Source: Marasmius tenuissimus (Eukaryota > Basidiomycota > Agaricomycetes > Agaricales > Marasmiaceae). From it: a stretch of 64,000 nt of DNA. Positions 1 through 11,869 of this stretch are shown in pieces (positions within the stretch are counted from its first letter, which is position 1; each line of letters starts with the position of its first letter). The notes beneath the pieces were generated by a model. The model searched no databases. It was not told where the DNA came from and saw only the letters and a list, made by a program, of their open reading frames with translations. The DNA lies in assembly GCA_029532415.1 (NCBI GenBank), contig JAQOTA010000042.1, forward strand, positions 682,001-746,000, in the 5' to 3' direction. Made by a program: the position numbers and the translations under genes.

Positions 1-1425
1 TATTGCTTGCCATCGGACTCGTAGCCTTTCTTGTGCAGATATGTTTTAGTAAGTTCGTACTCGTCCTCACTCCACCATGACCCGATCCACTTGCTAACTT
101 TTAGCTTAGGTATCCCATATTTCTCCCAATCCTTCTTTGGAATGGTGACCTTCCCTTCCAGGTCCGATGTCCAGTAGAACAGAGGATCGGGCAAGGGAGC
201 TTGTACACAGTACATTCCATTGATGTGCTCGACACAGAGAGGTAGAACAAAGAGGTAGGCACGGGGAGATAATGTGTGGTTATAGGGAAATTTGCCGGTG
301 AGGGTGAATCCCACTCCATCAATGAGGTCTGGATATAGATATCAGATTGAGGTGAACATTTAAAAATAAATAAACAACAACTCACAGACATTGCAATCAG
401 CCATTGAGGAATCGTGCTGACTGAGATAAGCCCCCCGAAGTCGATCTCGGTCCTTCAACAGAAGGCGCAATGAGAAGCGTAGGTTGATTCGAGCCTCATG
501 GATGTTGGTGGACTGAAAATCAACCCGTGAAGGTACTGCATTGCTCGGTAAACTATCGGATGAGGAGATGAATGTGGGCACACCTTTTCCAGAGTAAGTT
601 GCCTTGATGTTGTGGCTGCGAGACTCAAAGTGCCATTCGGGAGGCGGAGTGGAAGGAAAGTGAGCAAGAACATCTCTTCTCCACTCGACAACGGCGCCAA
701 ATGTCAGGAGGCCCTGTGGTGTATATTTTGACAGGTCATCTCCCCACGTTTTCCCAAAAGACACAATCAGGTGCAACAGGCTACCGAAAGTGCGCTCGAA
801 GTAGGCGGTGATGTCATCAACATTGAGTTGAGGACGAGTTCCTTGGGGAAGTGGGGTTGGGGAGGAGTCGGAAAGGTCAGCCTCCCGTTGTTCGATGGAG
901 GTGGAAGCCGGGTCGTAGAGCCAAGATCCGGCGTTGAGATCGAATGTCCAGTTGGACCAGTAGACCGAAACCTGGTGTGCTATATTTAGCCAGGCACCAC
1001 TAAACACAGCCAACTCACCGGAACTGCCAGAGACTCATCGGCACGGAGGGCTCGGATTGCGAGGTTCTGAAGACACTGTCAGTAGGGGATAGATAGAAGA
1101 GTGATAGCGGTACGTGTGTATAGTCAAGGTAGGTATAAACCAATCCATCTTCGGGATATCGCCCAAGAAGCTCTAATCCATTGGCCAGCTCTGCAACCCA
1201 GCCCAGTCAACCAACTTCGATAATTGGTCTAGCGGAAACCATCGTACCTGCGTGCATAATAAAAGTTGGCATCTCTGACAACACCAGTCCCAACATTTGA
1301 GTCAAATGCCGTTGTCTAGACGTGATTGTCGAGATGAGGGGCAAACAATCGTGCCAAATTGAGTACTACCTGTTAGTCGTGTACGTCTTATACAGCTTTT
1401 TCCACAACTATATCACATCGTCACT
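1..1425 (-). pseudogene. Copy A of a six-copy intron-rich gene family, partial
   Basis: I do not recognise a function. The minus strand encodes the middle and C-terminal part of a repeated protein whose exons match copies C, D, E and F. Going upstream, exons read QMLGLVLSEMPTFIMHA, then a segment with GRYPEDGLVYTYLDYTH, then CLQNLAIRALRADESLAVP, then SNWTFDLNAGSWLYDPAST and onwards. GT..AG introns keep the frame at each junction. The C-terminal end lies beyond base 1. Upstream, the exon ending in TYTTN is present near 1385-1415. The sequence then jumps at about 1425 to flank sequence that in copy C lies 700 bases further on, so the N-terminal exons are deleted. This copy therefore lacks its start, and I call it a pseudogene. 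It is gap-free against 62681-64000, with about four differences in the first 100 bases. Confidence 0.7.
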
Positions 1426-1429
1426 CCAT

Positions 1430-2060
1430 AGACGAGATCTAAGAATGAATGTCAAGTGTGCTTTGGCTCACCCAAACCACACAAAGACAGAGGTACACCG
1501 TAGACTACGACGCGCAGATTCATGCTTGAGCTTTGGCAGATGACAGAGATACCAGGTTATAAACCCTCTATCCTTTCGACGGAAGTAAACACGTTTCAAT
1601 CAATCGATATATTAATTCATCATCTGAACTGCCTCGGGCAACAGCTGTGGAAGAGGCGCTGAGACGTTCATATCCGGTGCACCGATCCACCGGTCCTTCA
1701 TCAGATTGCTGTGGGTCCTAAAAGCAGCGAACTTCGAAGAAGCCCCAAACTTGAGCAGGTCAAATGATCACTCGACCTCCGCCCATACATCGCGGAGCGT
1801 GCCCATTGCCCTGAGCACAACATAAAAGTCCAACGTGGGTCCAAGTTCACCGGAAGTCTCAGGCCCGGACTTCTCAGAAAGCATGTGGATAGAAAGTTCA
1901 AGGAGCGGATGGAATAAAGTCGAACGCAAGTTGCTCTCCGACCACTACGACGACGATGGGTTTCATGAATCGTATTCACCGCTCTGGTTCTCATACCATA
2001 CTTTTCACTCTTGACAAACATCCCGGTGCTTCTCTGAGATACTTACGGCCCTCCGGATCG
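1430..2060. repeat. Duplicated upstream flank of the gene family
   Basis: This non-coding stretch recurs at about 11150-11500 and 18935-19510. Shared landmarks are AGAATGAATGTCAAGTGTGC, a segment around ACAGCTGTGGAAGAGGC, and CATGAATCGTATTCACC (CATGAATCCTATTCACC in the third copy). It follows each family gene on its 5-prime side, so it is part of a duplicated unit. Short open frames inside it are not conserved as protein. Confidence 0.6.
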
Positions 2061-2094
2061 TTATGTGAATCACAATTCGACTTGGTCTAGACGG

Positions 2095-4500
2095 AGGCAG
2101 ATCACGACGATTCAGCGGAAGGATAGCCCGATTGAACGTGGTGTATTTCTGTGTGGTATGTGATCTATTCACTTTTTATCTCGCTTACCTTCGAGTCGTC
2201 TCGGTCGATATCCTCCTTTCAGCTGGTGTTAGTTGTTTATTGGATATCGGATATCTCAGAACGTCTGCAAAGATCTACCGCCGCCGTGTCTGGGTGTTCT
2301 TCTCTACGCTACGAGATAATGGTGTCGTTGTCGGTGGTTGTGGTCGTAGATAATCGAAAGATCCTGCGATACCAAAGGCTCGGTTTCATCAGGTGAATCG
2401 ACAGCGGCGGGGCTCATATTCTCCAATACTTAGATCTCAGATGGCCACTTTCATGATTTTCAGCGTCGTGGCTTGTGACCGGTTGATATAGAGCGTGGCT
2501 GGGTTGAAGAGCTCGACCTGCAGGCATTGATTGGTGGATACGGTAGGTGATTTGGACGCCTCTGAATTAGGTTTTGCAAGGGACAGCGCAGTTTGTTTCG
2601 TTCTGACTTGTGACAATTTGTTCCATCGAGCTGAGAAATGCACGAAGTAAAGTACCATCTATTCAGGGTACATAACTGAGCTATCAGAAACGCAGACCGT
2701 ATAATATAATGATCATATCTGAGAACACGACACTGATAGTAGTCTAGGTACAAACGGTACGGTCTCTGATTCCTGGCAACAACAAATCCAGCAGACGAGG
2801 TTGAGCTTGTCCACCACGAGGAGGGAACGGCAGTCTCCAAGCAAGGTTTTCTCATCCACGACGACTCGCCACTCTCAGTCCGATACGGCAACGATCTCCC
2901 TCCAACCTCTCGCTCGAGGTACAGCGGATAAAACCTGGATAGGTGTACGTCGGCGTAATTCAACGGTTTGGGTGGCTGAGCTAGGCGTGTATCCTTGGAA
3001 AGGTTCCGAAAGATGGCTTCCGCCCGAATGTCGTTCATGTCACAGTTCCAACTCTACGAGTGACCTGCACACGTCGCTAGACAGCAACTATCAGTTCAAT
3101 GGGTCATATCGCTGAGACATTATGAATGGAACTTACCCAACGTAATAAAAAATCCTCCCTATGGCGTACCCAAAACATCAAGAGGCCTAAGAGTAAGAGA
3201 GCTGTATGCGTGACTCCTTGAACCCGGGGATAGCGAGCACAGGACAGAGCATGCAAATCCAAAGGGCGGAAAGCCCGCTCGACATGACGAGAGGTTCGGC
3301 CCCATGAAGTTGCCATCCACAACCCATAAGACGAATTGTAGTGGTGTCGAATTGGGCGGTAGTCATAACGAAAGCCAAGGAGTTTTGCCAGCCCCTTCGT
3401 AAGGCAAGAAGGACAAAATCCAACCATGGACCTCGTTCGCTGATGGCTGGCTCAACAGGAGGTACAAGGGTGCCAGCGAAGGAGCTAATCATGTTGCTTC
3501 GATGGTGAAAAGCGTCTGGACGGTTGTTCTCGGGAAAAAAATGTGACGAAGTTGCGATAGCGGTGCTATGGTACAGCTCTGATGTAGAATGTAGCAGCGG
3601 AGTGAAAGAGAGGACATGTCGAACGTCGAAAGCCTCTTGAAGGGAATCGGGACCGGGGATAGCCAATCTGCGAACAAGGGCTGGGGTGGGGTGGATCCCA
3701 TTTACCGTACTGCAAGGGGAGGTAATGACGACAAAATGACTACGAATGAGGACGAAACCTCGACTCAAGTCGCAGGAAATGGTCCTATGTCCGTGAAAGT
3801 ATCAATGAGCCTGGCGCCGGTATAAATGCAGAGGGAAACGTACCCTCAAAATCATCAGTACTTCCATCGCCACCTAACCTTTCCTCTCAAGCTGTCGAGG
3901 ATGTTTCGAGACCCGATGCCCATCTAGGTTCCAACTGAAACTCAGGGAAGAGGACACTAATGATTTGAGCTTTCAACGCATACGGCACAGGGGAGGCGGG
4001 AGGAACGAGAACGAAGGAAATGATTGGAAGGGGGAGAGAAAGATTGGACCGAAGTGTTACCCACGTCAACATCGATCAATACATAGAAATCGGCCTCGCA
4101 TAGGTCTAAACCGCTTGGGAGATGGCGATAGCGATGAAAACGCCGACCACAGATCCCTCCAAATTTGTTCGCTTGATTTGTGTCGTTTGGAGTATAACGC
4201 CAACTGGCAGCCCAATAATCAGAGACGCACATCCAAAGGTTCTCAGGGATTACTCACCAAGAACTCGTGCCGAGGATAGGGAACGATTATAGAGGAAGAG
4301 GTTGTGGACGCGAAGAGGGTGGAGCAGAAAGAGATCCAACCCCGACGATTTGCCTGCCGACCGGAGATGCTTTACTAAAGGCTTTAGGGCCGGCTGATTG
4401 ATAATTTCCACGTGTTCTTCCATCTTCACTTCGAACGCTCTCCCTAGCGTTCATCTCAGTTCAGTACGGCACCTAGTGTCGATTGGTACAACTCCATGAA
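2095..4500 (-). pseudogene. Decayed duplicated block, possibly a former membrane-protein gene
   Basis: The block recurs, diverged, at 19552-23200 and 58100-59560. On the minus strand a tail reading PDETEPLVSQDL then IIYDHNHRQR is matched in the 20.6 kb copy by LPDEIEPLASLD then IIYDHNRRQ. That protein-level conservation suggests a former C-terminus. Upstream, the hydrophobic segment RSAFLIAQLCTLNRW matches QSAFLITQLCRLNRR at 20.9 kb, consistent with a membrane helix. Frames break often between 2460 and 4300 and no full reading frame survives. I cannot name the family. Confidence 0.45.
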
Positions 4501-4609
4501 CGTGTTGGCTGGCTATTTTACCAGGAGTCAGCGTTGAAATTGACAGAACCTCGAACGATCCCCTAGGCTCATGGATCCTTACCACGATTCGAAATAACTC
4601 GGAACTTGA

Positions 4610-4908
4610 CACTGGGTGCAGGATTGCATAAGTTTTGAGAGTTATGCGAGACTGATGCTGAGCCTTATGCGGGGAGATCCTAGCGTGAGTGCCGGAACAA
4701 AGGCAAGAGTTATTCCATACCAAAAACAGACAGAAATGGGATAGAAAAGCCAGGTTTGGACTTTCTATCAAATTTCTTTCTCATATGGACCGAATTTGGT
4801 TCAAATATCTCTTGCATGGGTCACAAGAATCACGGTAAATTCTCCCTGCATAAGTTTTCACGTCAATCTTACATTTCTCCCGAAACTTACGGGTTCTTGC
4901 ACCCAGTG
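4610..4908. mobile_element. 299-bp MITE with CACTG termini and TGA target duplication
   Basis: The ends are CACTGGGTGCAGGATTGC and, inverted, CTTGCACCCAGTG. TGA flanks both sides (4607-4609 and 4909-4911). The interior aligns along its whole length with the 300-bp element at 17343-17642, with shared landmarks GGAGATC, GGAACAAAGG and ACTTACGGGTTCTTGC. CACTG-type ends with 3-bp duplications fit non-autonomous CACTA (EnSpm/CMC) elements. No transposase is encoded. Confidence 0.85.
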
Positions 4909-4919
4909 TGACATATTAA

Positions 4920-5200
4920 ATTTGAGGCCCATCTTAACAATAATGCTGCTCTTGTGGCGTAAGGTACGTTTATGGTTCAATATTGTGCTCCAGCCGACGA
5001 TACTGGCGTTCTCGCTACATTATTTTGCTGACTATCATTCATCTACTTGTTGTCTTATGGAACCGTGGGACTGTTACATAGGATGCAAGATTTCTCTAGT
5101 CTCGGGTTCTTCTCTATTACCCATAGTCTTTGGTGGTGCATCCTACCCATTATGTACAGAGATTCTGCTCTTAAAATGATAGCGCTTGGCAAAAATTTAG
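4920..5200. other. Unassigned spacer
   Basis: No feature recognised. A 127-residue open frame at 4796-5179 starts inside the MITE and has no recognisable domain, so I do not call it a gene. Confidence 0.4.
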
Positions 5201-6930
5201 GCCTAAATTTCTATGGTATTTGACGGGGGGAGTATGTGTGTTCGTGAAGCTCCGCCGGACCAGCCCTTCCCGAGCATCCGACTATCCTCGATGTCACGGT
5301 TAGCAAATATAACTGATGTCTCGACGTGGTGCACTAGAATCTTTTATCCGGCACGATATAGATGCTGGCTATAAATGTGACCAAACTTTGCCATAGTTCC
5401 CAAGAGCCGATGATATTTCCATGACGTCTTGAAGCTCATTATCGTCAACGAGGCTTATTCCGCCTTCCATTGCGTGGTTTTACGTTTGATTTTGCTATAT
5501 CTTTCCTGACATTCGTCTCAGTCCGGTACAGCTCCTAGCATCAATTCAATAAGGGGTTGTACTCTGCTCAACCACTCCCCTTGCGTATAGACTAGCGTTG
5601 ATCACCTTGTGAGTCTTTTCGACTTGAAATTGATCGAAACTCGACTATCTTCCTAGTAGGTTCCTGACTTCCTACTGAATAGCAGTTCGAAGGATTATTG
5701 ATTAGGGTCGAGTTTGGGGCTTGTACGTCCCCTCCCCAAGAAATAAAATATCCAAGCATAGTCTTAGAAGTCAAGAACAAACAGGGTGAACAAGCCTAAT
5801 CGAGAGCAGATGAATTGTACGTGCGGTATTACTATGTTTCTACGTCCCAACTGATCGGAACTTTGGTTAGGATACATCCATCATCGTCATCAGCCAATAG
5901 CAATCAGGTCCCCAGGTTTGTTTGATTGGTACCCAGAACACGAACTTTTGAACCCAAGTGGTGAGCAAGGCATGCAATCGTATCAATCTACATTACCTCG
6001 AGATATCGGTGGTTTATGCTCATCCCGTGCTAGCATTCAGCTAACTCTTTCCGTCTTTACAGGTCTAGAGCATCCATCGTTGATACTGTACTGCATGGAA
6101 GCAGGCAAGTAACCCTCTTCACCGATTAGTTAAGTGCGTGTGAATTTTCTTTTTGTCCCTTTGGTCTAGCGGGGCTCCTACGATCTTTTGTATATGAATG
6201 CCACGGCTTGATCTTCACTATATTCTTGCCGTTCCCCAGCACCCAATAGTGCTCATGAGGCAGCCTACCGAGCCATTCATTGGCCGCCCGAATTATGCTC
6301 ACTGTTTATACCAGATTATCAGGTACGTGTGCGCTATTCCGTTGACGTCGTTCTTTGGGCTGACCAAAGTACCCTAAGAAATATTAACAATCACTCAGTT
6401 ACAACGTAATGTGGTGTTTGAGTCGTACCGGAGGGAGTTGGATGGAGGGTAATTGCGATGGCCTCATATCCAACACGCTCGGATGGGTACCTCGATTGTA
6501 TCTCGTCTCGGTATCCCCTAACCATCGGCGACCTACGATGTACCGTTATCGATCATGTACGTTGTCGCTATGCTGACATCGAGACCCGGGTTTGATTCTC
6601 GTCGTTAATTTAAAGGGGAATGTAAGCACTCGACTAGACCTCGTGTACTCTGCCCGCTCGTGAGGATTGCCTCGAATACCGGAACCAAAACTCGCCATGA
6701 TGGGTTACTCGTCCTCCTCATATACCAGCCTCTGTTTGGTCATAGTGATAATTTTTATCGCTACGACTTGAAGCTGCTGCATATGCATCCAACATGCATT
6801 ATCGAGAGAAACAGCCTGCTGATATCCATTTTTTAGCCGTATCGTCCACTAGAGAATATTCGATAGACTAACAGTCATTACGCGAAGTAATACGAACAGG
6901 GGTTCGTGAGGAAACGAGAGCAAGTACACA
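5200..6930. repeat. Duplicated flank, second copy at 60230-62220
   Basis: Matching landmarks in the same order include TTGGTACCCAGAACACGAAC (5926) against TGGATGGTACCCAGAACACA (61247), the segment GAGGCAGCCTACCGA followed by CCATTCATTGGCCGCCC, and ACTCGACTAGACCTCGTGTA. In both places the segment leads directly into the 3-prime end of a family gene (copies B and E). No conserved reading frame is seen, so it is probably duplicated non-coding DNA or very old gene debris. Confidence 0.65.
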
Positions 6931-7960
6931 TTTATATTCTACAAATCCCAAGTATCAACTAGATCCCATTCATCCAGAACGTCAGCGAGGCTTTCTGCGT
7001 TCACGGTCTCGGATTCTCTTTTCTGTTGAGGCTTGGGACGAACGGCTACAAATAGCTGTTTAGAATTGGTACGTATAAACATTCTTGAAATATCCGTACC
7101 GGTCTTCCTCGTCCAAAGCTCGAAGCCTTTCACCAGAATGGCAGGGATTGAAAAATTCCCTTTGTGCATAACTTCAGATTCTGTAGGCGTATCGATGAGT
7201 GAGAACATTGATGGGGAAGCGAGTTGAAGACAAGATAGGATCCAACACACACCTCGTATCAACTCGGGATAGCCGTGATCACGAGCGTATCCCTTTCCGT
7301 CGGACTCGTACCCTTTCTTGCATGGATGTGTTGCAGCAATGTCGTACTCGTAACACTGCTACCATGACCCGATCCACGTCTTAACCTTCAGTTCAGGTAT
7401 TCCGTATTCCTCCCAATCCTTTTCTGGAATTGCACACTTTCCTTCCGGGTCTGATGTCCAGTAGAACAGGGGGTGAGACAAGAGAGCTTGTACACAGTAC
7501 ATTCCATTGATGTGCTCGACAGGAAGCGGTGAAACAAAGAGATAAGCAGGTGGAAATGATGTGTGGCTATGGGGAAATTTGCCGATGAGGGAGAATCCCA
7601 CTTCGTCAATGAGAACTGGATATAGATATCAGATGGAGGTTAATGTGCAAAAGTAAATTAGTCAAAAACTTACAGAAGCAGATCCAGTGATTGACCATTG
7701 AGGAATAATCAAGTTGACTGAGGCAGGCCTCGCGGAGTTGATCTCGGTCCTTCAACGGAAGGCGCAATGAGAAGCGTAGATTGATTCGAGCCTCATGGAT
7801 GTTGGTGAATCAAAATTAACCCGTGAATACACTGCATTGCTCAGTAAACTATCGGATGAAGAGATGAATGTGAGCACACCTTTTCCAGAGTAACTTGCCT
7901 TGATCTTGTGGGAGCGAGACTCAAAGTGCCACTTGGGGGCAGAGGGGCCTATCTAAAGTA

Positions 7961-8025
7961 GCGTACCACATGTACGCTACTGTACGCTAGTGGTACGCTA
8001 GTGGTACGCTAGTGGTACGTTAATC
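7961..8025. repeat. Left subterminal GTACGCTA repeats
   Basis: Five or more copies of TGTACGCTA, GGTACGCTA and relatives are spaced about 10 bases apart, just inside the left end of the 7945-10073 element. Such clusters commonly bind transposase in hAT-type elements. The role here is inferred. Confidence 0.7.
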
Positions 8026-8566
8026 TCACATTTTGATGCGCAAGGTACGCTTATTGATGGCTCAGCACAGCCACCCACTCTGTGTGAACGTAGACGGTCT
8101 CTTGCCACCTTGGGATACTTCTCCTCCTCTTGGTTGATAGACAATCAAGCTCAATAATAGCTACTATAGCTCCTGAGATGTCACTTAGCTGCAAGCTTTG
8201 ACAACAGTCAGCCTTCGGGACTCGGGAGGTACCAAAGTTTTACATGTCTTCAATACGTCAGGGATAATGGGTGCGCAAAAATTGCTCGACTGATTATCTC
8301 GACTGTCAATGGGCGTCGAAACGCGCAAAACGAACCTCTCCATCGTTATAAATTACCATCTGGCCCAATAGAGCAAAGTTAACTCATAGACACCTCCCAC
8401 AAACCTCATTCTCAAGAACTGGATTGTTTTCCCACAGTGGGCACCTCTCTTCAACATGCCTTTCAGGGTGGCTCACTTGAGATGACTTCTGACTCTACTT
8501 GATAGGTACTTTGAGCCTCCAAATCTGGTGAGAAGCTAAATCTATCGGAATGATTTGTTGATCAAT

Positions 8567-9287
8567 TGTTACATCCATGCCGGTTCCGGGGTTTCCGAAG
8601 GCTTCTATCCACCTTCCAGAGATTCCGATACTCGGAATCTACTTTATGTTTCTCTTCCTTCACGATCCTTTCCGGAACATGACTTCGGATTCCGACATCG
8701 TGTCCCCGGTACTTACGGATCGGAGATACATATTCACCGTTCATCTCTGAATAGTATGTATACTCTACATTCCGACATTCCGCTCTCCATTCGATCATGA
8801 CTCATCCCGTACATTTCATTCTGACACTTCATTTCCGATTCATCTCCGACTCCGGGACTTCACCCTCCGTCTCGGATTCCGTACTGTACATACATTCTCT
8901 TCCGCTCTTGACTCACCTTTGGTACTACGATCACCGGAACCCCTTCGGAGGTCTCGGAGATCGATACATATATAAGCTAGATACTTCACGACTTGTATTC
9001 CTCAGAATTAAAATCAACTTGGTTTCCGTTTATCTCATTCATCTCATTCATCTCATTCCGTCTCTTTATCTCTATCTCCTCTTCATCTTTATCTTCCTTT
9101 CCTTCCGGTCAAGGACAACTCAACTCAACGGTGTCGTTGGTGAAACCTTCGACTATTGTCCAGCCATCCGTTCGGCCTTCCGGTCGTCGGAATCTCTCCA
9201 ACTCCGACTAGTCAATTCCGGCACGTCGGCTTCCGTCTCTTCCGCTCGGACTTCCGTCCAGGCTGTCATATCCGCACAATCCTAACA
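8567..9287 (+). mobile_element. Solo LTR, 721 bp, TCAAT target duplication
   Basis: The sequence begins TGTTACATCC and ends ATCCTAACA, the usual TG..CA ends with a TGTTA/TAACA inversion. TCAAT lies on both sides (8562-8566 and 9288-9292), a perfect 5-bp duplication. A TATA-box-like CATATATAAG at about 8967 precedes a pyrimidine-rich leader, which gives the plus orientation. There is no internal retroelement coding sequence, so this is a recombination product (solo LTR). The interior is dense in TTCCGA and TCCGG motifs. It is nested inside the 7945-10073 transposon. Confidence 0.88.
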
Positions 9288-9419
9288 TCAATGTCTCATG
9301 CGACATGTACGGTGTGAGCATAGTGAGCATAACCTCAACGTCAGTTCGCGGCCATGAGTAATTAATAAGAGGTACACCACTGTGAATTATAAGTACACAA
9401 CTATGAGCACTATGTACAC

Positions 9420-9640
9420 TAGGCACGCCAGTGCAAATACTGGGTACGCTACTTGAAACACTAGGGTACGCTACTTTGGCATCCGGTACACTACTGTAAG
9501 GGTCAGGTATGCTACTCAGAACGCTAGATACGCTACTTTGGAACTTCAGGTAGGCTACTCAGAGCAGTATGTACGCTACTTTGGCATTGGGTACGCTACT
9601 CTGAACGTCAGTCTGAGTGTTAGATATGCGAGTTCTAAGG
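9420..9640. repeat. Right subterminal GTACGCTAC repeats, outer cluster
   Basis: The motif GGTACGCTACTTTGG and variants recur at intervals of about 25-35 bases. With the denser cluster at 9985-10055, this mirrors the left-end repeats of the same element. Confidence 0.65.
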
Positions 9641-9984
9641 GAGTGTACGTCAGTCGGGGCGGTCACCAATGGGATTTAGACTGGGAGAGATACTTTTGTA
9701 ATGCAAAATTTAAATCCAGTGTTCATCTGTAGTCACGCTTGCTGAGCTCTCTACAGATAACATTCTATCTATCACCCACAAGTACTTCAAGCAGAATGAG
9801 TGCTTGGTGGTCAATATGAGGAATTCTCCACCTCAGTGGTCTCGCCGCTCGAGCTGAACAACATGCTGAATGCTTGTTTCTATCGGTAGACATGGTTGGC
9901 TTATGTTCTGACTGTACTATTGATGAGGTGTGTGTCTAGGATAAATACACAAAAGTCTGCGACGGTGGGTTACTAGTGCACTAC

Positions 9985-10055
9985 CGTATACGCCGCTGGT
10001 ACGCGACTAGTACGCTAATGGTGTCACTGGTACGCTACGGTACGCTACATGGTAC
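9985..10055. repeat. Right subterminal GTACGCTA repeats, inner cluster
   Basis: Closely packed GTACGC and GGTACGCTA motifs lie directly inside the right end (10073) of the 2.1-kb element, mostly in the same motif sense as those at the left end. Confidence 0.65.
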
Positions 10056-11079
10056 GTCAAATTAGTATGCCCCGGGGCGGAGTGGAAGAGAAATAAACAA
10101 GAACATATCCTCCGTTCTCCTCGACGACAGCGCCAAACGTGAGAAGGCCGCGTGGTGCATAGTCTGACAGGTCAACCCTCCATAATCTCCCCAAAGACCC
10201 AATCACGTACAACAGGCTGCCGAAAGTGCGTTCAGAATAGGTGGTGATGTCATCAACATCGAGTTGGGGATGAATTCCTTGGGGAGTGGGGTGAATGAGG
10301 AGTCAGAATTGTTATCCTCCATTCGCTCGATGTAGGTGGAAGCCGGGTCGTAGAGCCAAGATCTGGCGTTGACATCGATAATCGAGGTAAAGATAAACCA
10401 ATCATCCCCGACATATCAACCATAAAGCTCTTCTCCACTAGCCAGCTCTGGAACCCAACCCAGTCAGCCGACTTTGGTAATTGGTCTAGCAGAAACCATT
10501 GTACCTGCGTGCATGATAAAAGTTGGCATCTCTGACGACATCAGTCCCAACATCTGATTCAATGTGGTCTAGGCGCGATTGTCGAGATGAGGGCCAAAAA
10601 AATCGTATCAGATTGAGTCCTACCTGTTAGTTCGATAAAAGATCACCCTTGTAGATTTTGCGGTATTGAGTCTGCCTCGCCTAAAGTTGACCCAGATTCA
10701 GCGACATATTGACCACCAATCTATATCGTTGACGCACCATGGGTCCGTTACCGTCTTCCTCGCATCTGCCAGTACAACATCGGTTTATGGTTGTGACGTT
10801 CCTGCCGATATATTGAAACTGTGGGTTTCCGTTGAATACAAGGCATCGGGCATTGGGGAAGATATTCGACATGGTGGTAAAGTCGAGGGGGACCGGGAGC
10901 AGAATTGACACATCATCTGTAGATATGCATTGTGAGGCCTCCAGCTGACATCACTTCAGCCTCGTGGTATACACGATCTAATGTTACACATGAAACCCGT
11001 CAGCGCCCAGCCTCAAGCGACACTTTCAATCCAATCTCCTCTACCTCCACTAAGAATGTAGCGAGTTCATCAAAAAGCC

Positions 11080-11860
11080 GCGGCACTCCAGGTAAGATCG
11101 TTTAAGACTGGGGCTTCACCGCACTCAACATATCGAGTTACTATAGACGAGATGTATGAATGAATGTCAAGTGTGCTTTGGCACTGTGGACCACTATGCG
11201 CAGATTCGTGCTTGATAGACACCAGATTATAAACCCTCTATTGCCCCGACGGGAAGTATACACGTTTAAACGTTGTGATCATCAATCATTCGGCATATTA
11301 CTAACCTGAACTGCCTCGGACAGCAGCTGTGGAAGAGGTCCTTCATATCCGGTGGACCAATCCGCCTGTTTTTCATCAAGAAGCCTTAAATTTGAGGAGG
11401 TCAAATGATCTCCACCCATACATCACGGAGCGTACCCATTGTCCCGAGCGCAAGTTTAATCTAACTTAGGTTCAGGTTCTCCGGACGCCTCAGGCTCAGA
11501 CTTCTCCGAAAGAAAGCACCCTCCAACCTCTCGCTGAGGAGACCAAAGGCTGGGTACTGTGGTCACCCCCTTGTTCTTACTAGCTGCCATTGATTGCTAA
11601 ATTTGCAAACCAGAGAAGGACAACATTACTCATCCAGATCTTTTCGAGTCATTGAAGTATATCAGGTGCTGCACACTTGAGATCCCTGCCTTTCCCAGAG
11701 GGGTCAATCTATCTTGTCCATGATGTGGCGGACTTCCGGTCTTAACTTCCGCATATCCGGGAGCTTCCGAAATGACGCAGGTGCTGGAGCCCGGAACTGA
11801 TGTGACTGGGTGTGACTCAGACTGAATACGTGACACTTTTGAACTTTCTGTCCTACTCCC
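11080..11860. repeat. Flank of copy B, then unassigned sequence
   Basis: Bases 11150-11500 repeat the flank at 1430-2060 and 18935-19500, with internal deletions. From 11500 to 11860 no gene or repeat is recognised. Confidence 0.5.
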
Positions 11861-11869
11861 CCCTTCCTC

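Larger units (their letters stand above)
7945..10073. mobile_element. 2.1-kb TIR DNA transposon, non-autonomous
   Basis: The element begins GGGGCCTATCTAAAGTAGCG and ends with TTAGTATGCCCC, giving short imperfect inverted termini. The flanks are GGGGCAGAG (7936-7944) and GGGGCGGAG (10074-10082). Uninterrupted paralogs read GGGAGGCGGAGTGG at the same place, so an 8-9 bp target duplication is supported by empty sites. Multiple GTACGCTA motifs crowd both ends. No transposase frame is found. The 8-9 bp duplication fits hAT, Mutator-like or Zisupton-like groups, and I cannot choose between them. Confidence 0.8.
6939..10872 (-). pseudogene. Copy B of the repeated gene family, split by a transposon
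   Basis: The stop codon is at 6939-6941 after the tail DVLDEWDLVDTWDL. The penultimate exon holds the family block IGKFPHSHTSFPPAYLFV to VKTWIGSW. At 7944 the coding exon is interrupted by a 2129-bp element and resumes at about 10074 in sequence matching copies A and E. The start exon, MSNIFPNARCLVFNGNPQFQ, is at about 10700-10872. Upstream of 10633 the copy lacks about 265 bases that hold the ..WKKLYETYTTN exon in copy C, so it also has an internal deletion. In the conserved region near 7320-7360 bases are lost too. It cannot make the family protein. Confidence 0.75.

Noticed and set aside
8555..9290. Several overlapping open frames on both strands (for example 162 residues at 8797-9285)
   Set aside because: They lie inside the solo LTR, are composed of low-complexity Ser/Ile/Leu-rich sequence, and have no domain.
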